A stretch of 64,000 bases of DNA from Trichuris trichiura (lineage: Eukaryota > Nematoda > Enoplea > Trichinellida > Trichuridae): assembly GCA_037903355.1 (NCBI GenBank), contig JBAJFE010000012.1:62001-126000 (forward strand). Reading direction: 5' to 3'. Both the position numbers and the translations under genes were made by a program. A model generated the notes under the pieces. That model was not told the DNA's origin, made no database searches, and was given only the letters and a program-made list of their open reading frames with translations. Positions 34,071-43,600 of this stretch are shown in pieces (positions within the stretch are counted from its first letter, which is position 1; each line of letters opens with the position of its first letter).

Positions 34071-35900
34071 GTAGCTGAGGAAGCATTACGTTTTTGCGGG
34101 TACCGTTCGGTGCATGATTTGTACTAAGGACACCCTCAAACAAGGGATCCTTTTAAGACCTGTTGTTTCCAGCATAACAGGTGTTAATTCCAAACTTTGT
34201 TTATATTTAAAAACAATAATACAACATCTACCGATAATAGCATTTTCACACTCGGCCAAATCGTTAATAAATCGAAATCCCGATTTAGACAAAACCGTGG
34301 ATAGATCGAAGTATCGAGAACTCAGCATTCAAAAAGGTTGCAACCCTGATTTCGCCAACCATTCCTGATAACTCAGATATACGATAAGCTAACCACTTTC
34401 ACAGAACCGGTCGATAGGGTAAGAGGAGCAGCTACTTCGGATTAAATATAAACGTGCTATGCGTAATTCATCTTCAGTTCCCGGCTTTGGTCAGTCTGGC
34501 TCACTTGTAAGTAAACTACAAAATGCCCTACCAACGAATGAATTAGCAATATTAACAGAGAAAAATTCAGAATAATGTAATCCTACATTTCGCAAACGCT
34601 CTTGTTCCGTGGTCAGCGACGTGTTTGGGAAAGACTATGTTGAGAAGATGTACTTCCGTGGCTGAAACGGTAGATGCCTCGAACGTCCAAACTTGCCACC
34701 AGAAACATGGAAGAATTATACCTCACTGCTGAACAGGAAGTACAGAACTAACAGTGCAACTGAAGGATGGCAAACCAAGATTCAAAAACTGATGGTTCTG
34801 CGTGATTCTTAGCTTTAGAAATTCATTGAACTATTGAAAAATGAATAGCAAGAAAATGGACAAACTATCATCAAGTTTGTTAGCCGGGAAAGGTAAATAA
34901 AAGCGAATCACAATGCCACCCCTAATAAAGGCATTTTTAGATACCAGAAATTGTGAGCAACTAGAGTGAATATAAAAGACGCCTCATATGGATGGATACC
35001 CAATTCAGCGCGGACGCCTGTATAATTTTGTTCAATATAACGACCGGAAAGAAAAAACTTAAACTAGGTACTTGAAAATCGATACTACCAAAAAATGTGG
35101 ACAAAATCTGTTAACGCGTTGCTTTTCCTGTGAACATAACTATGACCATAATTTTCAGCTTTCATGGCCTATGGCAAACTCAGCAAACCAAAAGAAATGA
35201 AGTAAAACTAAAAACAAGCTGCAACGTACGATTAGGACGAATCGTGAACACTGAAACAATAGACTGACTAACTACCCCTAACGAATGAACGCGACAACAA
35301 GTGGGAGACAAACCATTAGCAGACAAAGAGCTGAATGAAGGCGGGCGAATGACCACTGCCGTTTTGGTGCTGCTTCTATCACATAAACACCGTCCGTTTG
35401 AATTCACTACACAGGGTTAAACTCTTAACCTGAAAACTTGGAAGTCGGAATAGACGAAAGCCAGAATGATTTGAAATTTAGAGACAGCTGGAAAGACTGA
35501 CGAAGTAAGGATTTCAACCTTTCCAAACGTTGACATACCGACGTTTCGGTCTACTTACGATTTTAGCCCAAACAAAAATGGCGAAAAAGTTTTCAGCAAG
35601 GTCTTAGCGGATCATTCATTGATTGAAACTATAAAAGCATATCTTAAACAGATAAAATCCAGTTAGCTATTGAGGCAAGGCGGCAAAAAATAGAGAAGTT
35701 CCCAGCTGTGCCAAATTGTTAATCACGTTTACTGATTTGCGTATTGGCTATGTTTCAGCTGAGGATAGAAGTTTATGCTTCCTTGCTTGAACAGCGGATA
35801 AATTTGGCACCTTTGAAGTGTACCTGCGGACCCGTAAAAAGCCAAGATAGTTTTTAATAGGAACGCAATCGTAAGGCGCGCTATGCAGATTAGTTTGCAG
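34071..35900. other. Unassigned spacer sequence
   Basis: A dispersed-repeat copy lies at about 34440-34630 (CCCTACCAACGAATGAAT and CGCTCTTGTTCCGT blocks shared with 10.0 and 32.2 kb). Open frames at 34086-34368 (both strands) and 35180-35407 have no domains. Nothing else supported. Confidence 0.35.
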
Positions 35901-36719
35901 TAACAGCTAAGCGAAACCGTACTAAATAAGTGTAAGCGGCAAGCCACTCTGCTTGCTGGCAATGATCAGCAAGAAATGGCAAAGATAAAGTGCGACGTAG
36001 GGAAGGGCATCTCACATTAAACAGACAGATGGTGGTAATCCATCAGTAAGTTTGCCGAAGCCAGACTAACTCAAAAACAAAGTGAAACATATCCCAAAGG
36101 ATACAGATAGCATTGTTCCAAATGGGACGACTGAAGAGCTTTCATATTTCCGGTGAGAAAGAAGATCCAACCAGTTCCTTAATTGATATGAATATTTTTA
36201 ATTAATTTCAAATATCGACTAACGAAGTTATGCTATATCCTAGCACATTAATCATTATTTTGCAATGCTTTCTATTTACCGCGTAAACATGAGATGTAAC
36301 CTCACAATCCGTTAATGGTACTTGCACTTGCATGGAGCAAGCGGAAGTAAGGTATTTCACATTCAGTTCTGCTTTGCGACTGCGGCTTAGTTGCGATGAC
36401 TCTGCCTCCGCTCCTAAACCACATTGACTTGCGACTTGCCCGCTTCCATCGTAGTAATTTCGCCATACTTGGTTGGTGGAAAAGCGTTTATTCCACTGAC
36501 TCCACTGTCTTTACTCTTCGGCTGAGAGGGGACTTGTTCAACTTAATCGCAGCGAAAAAACTTCCATTGAATGTGGACAATTTCAATTTCACCGCAAGTT
36601 GAAATCGGACAGCAGATTTACCTCCACAGTGATGGGTATGAATGAATGATAACTACTACTCATGCGTTGTTTCCATTTCCGCATTGCCGATTGATTAGTC
36701 ATAATCTAGGTGTAATAAA

Positions 36720-36960
36720 CAAGTGCTCATGTGACCACGGCGATCACGAGGAAGGTCACCGACGTTAGCCGTGGCCAAACTGACCAATCACGAGGCAGGT
36801 CACCGAAGTTAGCCGTGGCCAAACTGACCAATCATTTTACTTCAACAATTAGGAAAGCCGTGGCAAACAGGCTCATGTGACCACGGCAGTCACGAGGCAG
36901 GTCACCGAAGTTAGCCGTGGCCAAACTGACCAATCATTTTACTTCGACAATTAGGGAAGC
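36720..36960 (+). promoter_or_regulatory. Tandemly repeated CCAAT-containing upstream element
   Basis: Blocks containing GTGACCACGGC, GGTCACCGAAGTTAGCCGTGG and CCAAACTGACCAATCA occur three times in a row upstream of the TATA box. Copy 1 at 28860 has one block and the inverted copy near 52790-52980 has about two. CCAAT in direct orientation at roughly 50-200 bp before a TATA box is a classical Pol II arrangement, so I read this as promoter-proximal repeats whose number varies between paralogues. Confidence 0.55.
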
Positions 36961-37014
36961 ACGTGGCAAACAGGCAATTATGCAATGCCCCGACGTATTT
37001 ACTCAGAGAAAAGG

Positions 37015-37023
37015 TATATAAAG
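37015..37023 (+). promoter_or_regulatory. TATA box of family copy 2
   Basis: TATATAAAG, conserved at the same position in copy 1 (29016-29024) and, as TATATAAGG, in the inverted copy (52721-52729). Transcription would start about 30 bp downstream near 37045-37050, some 85 bp before the ATG at 37132. Confidence 0.6.
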
Positions 37024-37131
37024 CGGTCATGGCTAGTGGTAACCGTCAGTGTGAATGCTGCGCTTGTGTCGTCCTCTTGCGTCTCTCTCTCCTTCATAGT
37101 TCGGTTTGTCGTGTATTCATCAGGACATCCA

Positions 37132-37494
37132 ATGAATTCTTTTCTAATGGAGCATGGAAGCCGGCTCAACAATTACACTATGTACATGACGTTCAACCAT
37201 TTTTTACTTGCCCATACTTTGGAAACAGAAGCTTATAGTCGACGCTATACCTGCGATTCATTTCAAGAAATGAATCCACCTTGGTGCTCCGAACTCACCG
37301 TTTCTGAGAAACAACTCAAGATTTTTTTAGCAGTATACTTGCAATTCGGAAAGCGTCTGGGAAAAATTATGGAATGCTCCATTAAAGCGCTTAACGCTCA
37401 GATGTTGTTTAAAGTGGCCAAAGTTGCAGTGCTGCTCTGTGTGCGGAAAAATATATTGGACCTTACAGAGACCTCAGCTAATTACGTTGTTTGA
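37132..37494 (+). CDS. Unrecognised 120-aa protein, intact member of the amplified family
   Basis: Open from MNSFLMEHGSRLNNYTMYM to ...TETSANYVV and a TGA stop. Predicted mostly helical, with alternating hydrophobic stretches (KIFLAVYLQFGKRL, MLFKVAKVAVLLCV), eight-odd Lys/Arg in the second half and several Cys. There is no clear signal peptide and no motif I recognise. The 36985 upstream extension of the frame is probably 5' UTR, since TATA lies at 37015. Copies at 28.85 kb, 52.6 kb and 54.6 kb carry the same frame but are broken by frameshifts or truncated, so this is the only intact one in the window. A downstream exon follows at about 37690. Confidence 0.5.
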   Translation: MNSFLMEHGSRLNNYTMYMTFNHFLLAHTLETEAYSRRYTCDSFQEMNPPWCSELTVSEKQLKIFLAVYLQFGKRLGKIMECSIKALNAQMLFKVAKVAVLLCVRKNILDLTETSANYVV

Positions 37495-37689
37495 TGAAGC
37501 TGATTCGCTAAAGCGTACAACATTTCACGCCACGAAGCGGTGATCTTTCCTCATGAACTCTATTTGACCTCATTGTAGTACTGAGCAGTTATGATCACAT
37601 GATGGTCACATGCTCATGATCGCACCTCATAGTGAAGTGTCTTCTCATGTTTACATGATGATCACATGTGGACCAAATTGGATGTCTAG

Positions 37690-37936
37690 ACGACTGGATA
37701 CAAAAGAGTTCTCTAAAAAAGGTGAACTGTTGTCCCGGTTTTATTCTCTTTTACCAATAGGAGATGCTCTTTGCTTAGACGGCTGTTTTCGACGATTTTG
37801 CCTGGCCTCAAAAAATCTTTGCGAAAGTGAGCACATTAGTCCGTGCACTTTGATTGTTGGAATTACAACAGAGAAATTCACAGCTTCAGCGGTTGACAAT
37901 GAAGAAATGCGTGTAGGAAAAAAGAAAAGCTGGTGA
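37690..37936 (+). CDS. Second conserved exon of the amplified family
   Basis: Frame TKEFSKKGELLSRFYSLLP...SEHISPCTLIVGITTEKFTASAVDNEEMRVGKKKSW, ending in TGA. The inverted copy (about 52040-51800, minus) keeps the same frame open (FSKKGALLSQFYSFLP...), with synonymous and replacement changes and an identical C-terminal 30 residues or so. That pattern supports coding status. A plausible 3' splice site (GTCTAG) precedes it at 37689. Family unknown. It may be the terminal exon of the gene that begins at 37132 or a separate protein. Confidence 0.45.
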
Positions 37937-38559
37937 TAGCCGCTTGCGCATGGCGTACGTATTGTTCAACGCATTTGAGCACAGTTAAGCACCGTTATGG
38001 TACGTCATGACAGACACCCAACGGCTTTCGACTGCGGCTGTCTTCTGCAGTATCGTGACCGCAGCACCGAAACACTGCTGATGCGCAGAACATCGTCGGA
38101 CATTTTCGAATGCAATAATGCTTTATGTTCATTAAGAAAGTGACTCTTGTCTCCACGTGGTCTATGTCTGATGGCAAAAAAGCCAGTTTGCATCATAACC
38201 GCAGCAAAGCTTTGGTTGATGAAGTACATGTGTGTATGCTTAAGCTCAGAAGCTTTCCTAGACACTGTGCAGTTACTGCCTACTATGGGCACATGAGTAC
38301 GTGTGCTCAGATTGCTTCCGCGGTGTTGCGAGTGTCACTACATTTTGTATGACAGATGAAGACGAAATATACGGTTGTGTTGGAGTTTTGCTTTCCCTTG
38401 CCAGCGTTTCTTGTTTCACATGTCTGCCTTCAGCATTTCTGTTTCATGGAAACCATTCGGGAAATAGCAAAAACTGTGAGATGGGCCTTGTCATCAACAG
38501 TTTGTTGGAGCTAAAATGCTTTACTGTGGATGACTTACCTCACTGTAAGTGCCAATGTG
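37937..38559 (+). pseudogene. Decayed downstream exons of the amplified family
   Basis: Frames MFIKKVTLVSTWSMSDGKKASL..(38125-38352) and LPSAFLFHGNHSGNSKNCEM..(within 38301-38666) correspond to 51608-51219 and 51345-50974 on the minus strand. Less closely, they also match 46147-45962 and 45948-45718. In the 51.5 kb copy one frame runs through both blocks, whereas here a stop separates them. Shared words are HNRSKAL, SFPRHC, MSTCAQIASA and LHFV. No known domain. A THAP-like finger was considered and not supported. Confidence 0.4.
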
Positions 38560-39345
38560 GAGTTGCAGTTACACACGCTGGAATTCCGTCTGTGATATCC
38601 CGTGCATACTGGAGTTACAGTGCACTTATACACGCTGGAATTCCCTTTGTGATATCCCGTGCATAATGGAGTTATAGTGAAGTTACACACGCTGGAATTA
38701 CACATGTTGGAATTCCCTTTGTGAAATCTCGTGCATACTGCAGTGACAGTGCAGTTACACACGGTGGAATTCCCGTTGTGATATCGCGTGCAAACTGCAG
38801 TTACAGTGCCGTTAGACACGCTGGAATTCCCTTTGTGATATCCCGTGCATACTGGAGTTACGGTGCAGTTACACACACTGGTAAACTGCCCTTGTGATAT
38901 CTGGTACATACTGGAGTTACAGTGCAGTTACAAACGCTGGAATTCCCGTTGTGATATCCCGTGCAAACTGCAGTTACAGTGGCGTTAGACACGCTGGAAT
39001 TCCCTTTGTGAGATCCTGCGCATACTGGAGTTACGGTGCAGTTACACACACTGGTAAACTGCCCTTGTGATATCCAGTACATACTGGAGTTACAGTGTGA
39101 TATCCAGTACATACTGGAGTTACAGTGATATCCAGTACATACTGGAGTTACAGTGGATACGCTGTAATTCCCTTTCTGATATCCTAAGCATACTGGAGTT
39201 ACGGTGCAGTCACACGCTGGAATTATATAAGCTGGAACTCCCTTTGTGATATCCGGTACATACTGGAGTTACAGTGCAGTTACGAACGCTGGAATTCCCT
39301 TTGTGATATACTGTGCATACTGTAGTTACACATGCTGGAGTTACA
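38560..39345. repeat. 57-bp minisatellite (about 13 units)
   Basis: The unit contains CTGGAATTCCCTTTGTGATA, then TCCCGTGCATACTGGAGTTA, then CAGTGCAGTTACACACG. Some units are shortened or internally duplicated. Because 57 is 19 codons, frames remain open through several units on both strands (plus VISRAYWSYSA; minus CTGYHKGNSSVCNCTVTPV). The related inverted copy at 51060-51180 has only about two units, embedded in the exon frame, so the array expanded here. Confidence 0.85.
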
Positions 39346-40239
39346 CACGGAATGAACTAAATCCAGTAGTGGTTATATCCTTCTTAAGCGGCATACCTTC
39401 GTGCGATATCCATTTATGTTGATTGCTTTGCGTGGTACAAGGAATCATTAGTTCTTCAGGAACGAAGCTATCAGACAAGAGTAGAGTCAGTTTTCCTCTG
39501 TTTGTGAATGCAACGCGTGCCATGGGAGATTGCTAAGTGCGCTGGATTACGCATTATGGATGTTAAGCCAATCTGGCGCTTTCAGCAAGTACTTGTTCAA
39601 GTAGAAACGTTATGACAAGCACTATTTACTGTTTGGACTGCTTATGCTAGACTCGCAAAGTTTAGTACTTAGAATGAACTAGTTCCAGTAGTGGTTATAT
39701 CCGCCTTAAGCGGCATATCTTCGTGCGATATCCACTTATGCTGGTTACTTTGTGAGGTTGGGTATGGGTTGATGTCCAGAATGTAAGATGTGTTGTCAGC
39801 AGCCGTTTTGAGTATGCACCTCAAATATATGGAAATAGTATGCGGTTGCTAGGTTTTAGAAGCAAAGTGAGGAGGAAAGAGAGTAACCGCGCTGGCGGTG
39901 AGACCGTTTTGAACTTTGGGGGGGGGGGGCTAGCTACGTTAAAGAAAAGCGGGTAAGGTGGGGGTCCCGTAGGTTAAGCAAAAGAAGGCAAGCTGGGTAA
40001 GGTGGGGGTCCGGTAAGTTAAGAAAAAGCAGGTGTGCAGGTCTGCGGGAAGCTGAAAATTCGAAAGAAAATGATTACAGTAGGTGAAAGAAAAGGACTCT
40101 AAAAGGAAAGAAAAAAACCGTGTCCCAAAAGTATGAGGTGGTAATCATTGGCGTAGTGACGGCAACGCTGATTGCTCAACTCTGCGTCAATTCTTACTGG
40201 TCAGTTTACTGGTTAATGCCAGTAATCCATTCAATCGAA
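39346..40239. other. Spacer with two HKW-motif fragments and G-rich short repeats
   Basis: Minus-strand fragments at about 39523-39341 and 39740-39670 both encode QHKWISHE.MPLK.DITTTG, related to a plus-strand fragment at 48465-48540. A G10 tract lies at about 39919-39928, and two copies of a GGTAAGGTGGGGGTCC unit follow at 39950-40020. No intact gene. Confidence 0.4.
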
Positions 40240-41330
40240 ACTGTCTTGTCTCAAGTTCAACGCGAAAACTGATCAGCTGCCTGATAAACGCTTTGTGCAG
40301 CACTGCATCAGCTATGTACAACGGATCGTATTGAGTAGGCTTATTGGACGTCTATTACAACTGTTGCAGGCAAAACACAGATGAATAGATCGTATAAACG
40401 GATAAACATAGCGCATGCAATGAATATTAATTGCACTGGCCAAAACGATTAAGCTGAGAATGGTCTTCATCATTCTCTGGCAGTGCATCGTCTTCTGTGT
40501 CGTCAAACGGGGTAGAAATGGAGCACTTTTAGAAAGACTTCATAACGGTAGACGTCTTTACCTTGCTGCATGCCTTTATTACGAACTGGCACAGCAAATT
40601 GACTGATGGTGCTCACATTTAGCCGCCGGCTGTTTGCCTCTTCTGTCCTTTCGTTATACATTTTTTCCACTGTTCTCGCATTTAGTCTTTAAAGATCTTA
40701 TTAATGCAAACGTTCAGCGGTTGCAGAACTGATGTAAGCCCACTGAGGATTACGGCTGTTTTTATTTTATATTTCTTTAAATGTGATTTTATTGTTTCTG
40801 CTACGTGAGAATGAGTCCCACACCAGTATGATTCTGTTGCTGCTATGCCCATGCCGTTTTCTCCAGATGTTGTCAATCCACAATCTCACACCCTGTTGAT
40901 CTATCCAGCCGTTGTCATGAAAGCGGACAAAGGCGCCTCCTTTGGCCTTTATTTCGTCTTAAATATGACCACAGCCTTCAGCTTCATTCCATTAGCTAGG
41001 CACGATAGCACCACCGTGAAGCAGGTACTTTCATTGCTAGTGCCTTTCACTACAAAATCTTTGTGCCTTTACTATCCATGGTTCTATTGCCAATAATACC
41101 GAAAAATGTTGGCGTGTTATCCATATTACTGATGTTGCCCAATGGAAACTCATTTCCTCTTGTCAGATTTCTGACATGCCTGGAAATACAATTTCGTGAG
41201 ATAAAGCAATTTCATTTTTTCTGTAAAACACCGCTTCGACTTTTACTTATTTGGAGATCGCATGCTACGCGTCTTCAAAAAAGATACATGTAAACTTTAT
41301 CGCGTGTCGCTGTGTATCGGGCTCTCAGTA
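40240..41330 (-). mobile_element. Pogo/Tigger-like transposon relic (copy 2, inverted)
   Basis: Read on the minus strand from about 41330 downwards. It has the CFTEKMKLLYLTKLYFQACQ-type start of the catalytic half, the NMD.TPT and NRTMDSKG block (about 41160-41060), then a GLTSVLQPLNVCINK segment (40780-40690) where the third catalytic Asp is replaced by Asn, and the common 3' end with a polyadenylation-type region near 40350. Multiple stops and shifts make it inactive. It is head-to-head with copy 3. Confidence 0.75.
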
Positions 41331-41347
41331 GCAACTGAAGAAACCAT

Positions 41348-42010
41348 GTGACTAACGAAGAGTACGTTTCCTTAACGAAGGAATTTTTCAGCTTTACTCG
41401 GCGCATTCTGCATGCGAGGAATGACGAGAAGCTAAAAAGCCGGATTCAAGTTGGAAGTCGTCGAGATCGCAAAAGAAAGCAACAATGCACAGGCAGCCAG
41501 GAAGTATCACATTACCCGGAAGATGGTGATAGGTTCGAGGAAACAGGAAGAGGCCCTGAAGGAGGTGTTTAAGAAACAATGCGCAAGGCGCTCAGGCATC
41601 CCCTTCTGGTCGGAAATGGATCAGAGTTTGGCAGAGTGAGTACGAGAACAGTAACAGGAGCGCCTGTATCATCACATGGACAGATGGAGAGATGAATCGT
41701 TGAACTGAGCCCACTGCAGCCCACACTTATCCTACGGCTTTCCCGTAACGCATGGATGATGCAGCCGTTTCATGAGACAAAAGACGAAAATTGCACAGAA
41801 AGTGCATGCGGGTTTGGAGGATAATCTGGACGACACAGAAAATGATAGACTGCCAGACAGTCATAAGGACCATACGTAGCTTAACTGTTTTGTCTCTCCT
41901 GCAATAAATGTTCTCCGCCTCATGCACCATGTTTATCGGCTTCTACGATCTATTCATCTGTTCTTTACATATAGTAGTTGTAATAGACATCCAGTAAACC
42001 TGAAGATATG
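41348..42010 (+). mobile_element. Internally deleted pogo/Tigger-like element (copy 3)
   Basis: The frame from 41451 encodes the N-terminal psq/CENP-B-type helix-turn-helix: MEVVEIAKESNNAQAARKYH, RKQEEALKEVFKKQCARRSG, FWSEMDQSLAEWV. After about 41760 the sequence jumps to the common 3' end (LEDNLDDTENDRLPDSHKD then stop, as at 30140 and 43220) with no catalytic DDE region between. It therefore keeps both ends of the family and lacks the middle, the usual structure of a non-autonomous derivative. The open frame at 41348-41572 is a different frame through the same sequence. Confidence 0.75.
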
Positions 42011-42144
42011 ATGTCTTTCTACGAGACTATAACTTTATATAATGAACTGTTTGTATAACGTAGTGAATATCCCGTTATATGTACAATAATCTTTAATCTC
42101 CGGAGCTTTCAAGTCAATCATGACTAGTGTTCAACGGTCATTAA

Positions 42145-43600
42145 ATGAATGCAATTTGCAAAGCGAGGTCAACCTTCAATCGTTTTTGTTGTGTGAGTAA
42201 GACAACAGCGACGGAGTATCACAAGGACAGACATGAGAGCTCAAGCGACAAACCGGACCGACTGCAACCCATACTTATCCTACGCCTTTACAGTAACGGA
42301 TGGATGGTGCAGCCGTTTCACGAAAAGGAAGGACCTCGTCCTGAGACAGAAGACAAAAACTGCGCAGAAAACGCCTGTGGATTTCGAGGATAAACTGTGT
42401 AACTTCCGGCGGTACATTTACACGTATCTTTTCTGAAGAAGCGGAGCGTGCGATCTCTAAATAAGCAAAAGTCGAAGCGGTGTTTTACAGAAGAAATGAA
42501 ACTGTGCTCTATCTCACGAAATTCTATTTGCAGGCATGTCAGAAAATTGGCAAGCGGAAATGAGTTTCCATTGGGCAACATCAATAATATGGATGACACG
42601 CCAATACTTTTCGGTATGATTGGCAATAGAACCATGGATAGTAAAGGCAGAAAGTTTATTATAGTGAAAGGCACTAGCCATGAAAGAACTCACTTCACGG
42701 TGATGCTGTCCTGCGTGGCTAATGGAGTGAAGCTGGAGCTCATGGTCATATTTAAGAGAAAAAAGGCCAAAGGAAGATTTTCCATCTGACGCCTTTGTCC
42801 ACTATTATGAGAATGGCTGGATGGATGAACAGGTTTGAGATTGTGGATTGACGGCATCTGGAAAAAAAGACCTGGGCATGGTAACAACAGAAGCTTATTA
42901 GTGTGGGACTCATTCCGAAGTGATGCAGCACAAACAATAAAATCACATTTAAACGAATATAAAATGAAAACAGCCGTAGACCCTGGTGGGCTTACGTCAG
43001 TCCTGCAACCGCTGGATGTTTGCATAAATAAGCCTCTCAGAAACTTCATGCGAGAAGAGTGGAAAGAATGTATAACGAACGGGCTGAAGACGTACACAGC
43101 CGGCGGACAAATGCGAGCTCCATCGCTCAGTTTGCTGTGCCAGTTCGCTATAAAAGCATGGAGCAAAGTAAAGACGGAAACCGTTATGAAATCTTTGCGA
43201 AAGTGCTCTTTTTCTTCCCTGTTGCACGACGGAAAACGATGAACTGCCAGACAGTGACGAGACCATTCTTAGCCTAGTCGTTTTGTCCCGTGCAATTAAT
43301 GTTCACTGCATTATGCACCATGTTCATCCTATCCTGCAATCTATTCATCTATGTTTTACATGCACTAGTTGTAATAAACGTTCAATAAACCTATTCAATA
43401 GGATTCATTTTTCATAGCCCACGCAATGCTGTACTCAAGTGTTAATCTGCAGCTGATCAGTTTTCGCGTTGAACTAGAGGCAAGACAGTTTTGATTGAAT
43501 GGATGATGGGCATTAACAGGAAACTGACTAATCAGAATTGACCTAGACTTGAGCAATCAGCGCCGCTGTCACTGGGCTAATTATTATCACTCTTTACTTA
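42145..43600 (+). mobile_element. Pogo/Tigger-like transposon relic (copy 4, most complete)
   Basis: Three frames in order give an almost full transposase C-terminal two thirds. 42233-42436 is the end of the CENP-B-type DNA-binding domain (GWCSRFTKRKDLVLRQKTKT, AQKTPVDFEDKL). 42448-42789 is the first part of the DDE_1 domain (NMDDTPILF, NRTMDSKG). 42835-43242 is the rest (RSLLVWDSF, GGLTSVLQPLDVCIN, RAPSLSLLCQFA). All three catalytic Asp positions are still readable. A one-base loss near 42763 in an A-run and stops at the joints break the ORF. AATAAA near 43383 and a diverged terminal sequence close the element. Length and order match pogo/Tigger transposases of about 500 residues. Confidence 0.85.

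Larger units (their letters stand above)
35900..39345 (+). repeat. Inner inverted-repeat unit, arm 1 (amplified gene family copy 2)
   Basis: This segment is matched in reverse orientation by about 50950-53800. Fixed points pair at sums near 89.7 kb (for example 37131 with 52610, and 35945 with 53745), so it is a second inverted pair, not concentric with the large outer one (centre 41.85 kb). It holds the promoter and the intact first ORF of the family, downstream exons and a minisatellite. Divergence between the two copies is clearly greater than between the outer arms. Confidence 0.8.

Noticed and set aside
38301..38666. THAP-type zinc finger in the amplified family
   Set aside because: The FLFHGNHSGNSKNCE region superficially resembles the FxFP..RxxW part of THAP domains, but the required C2CH spacing and AVPTIF box are absent.
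38535..39112. Long minus-strand repetitive ORFs with NxS/T-rich repeats
   Set aside because: They follow from the 57-bp repeat length being divisible by three. The paralogous copy indicates the other strand is the exon strand.
36720..39345. CRISPR-like or centromeric satellite interpretation of the tandem repeats
   Set aside because: Eukaryotic context, directly adjoining degenerate units without unique spacers, and embedding in a gene-family copy make a minisatellite and promoter repeats the simpler reading.
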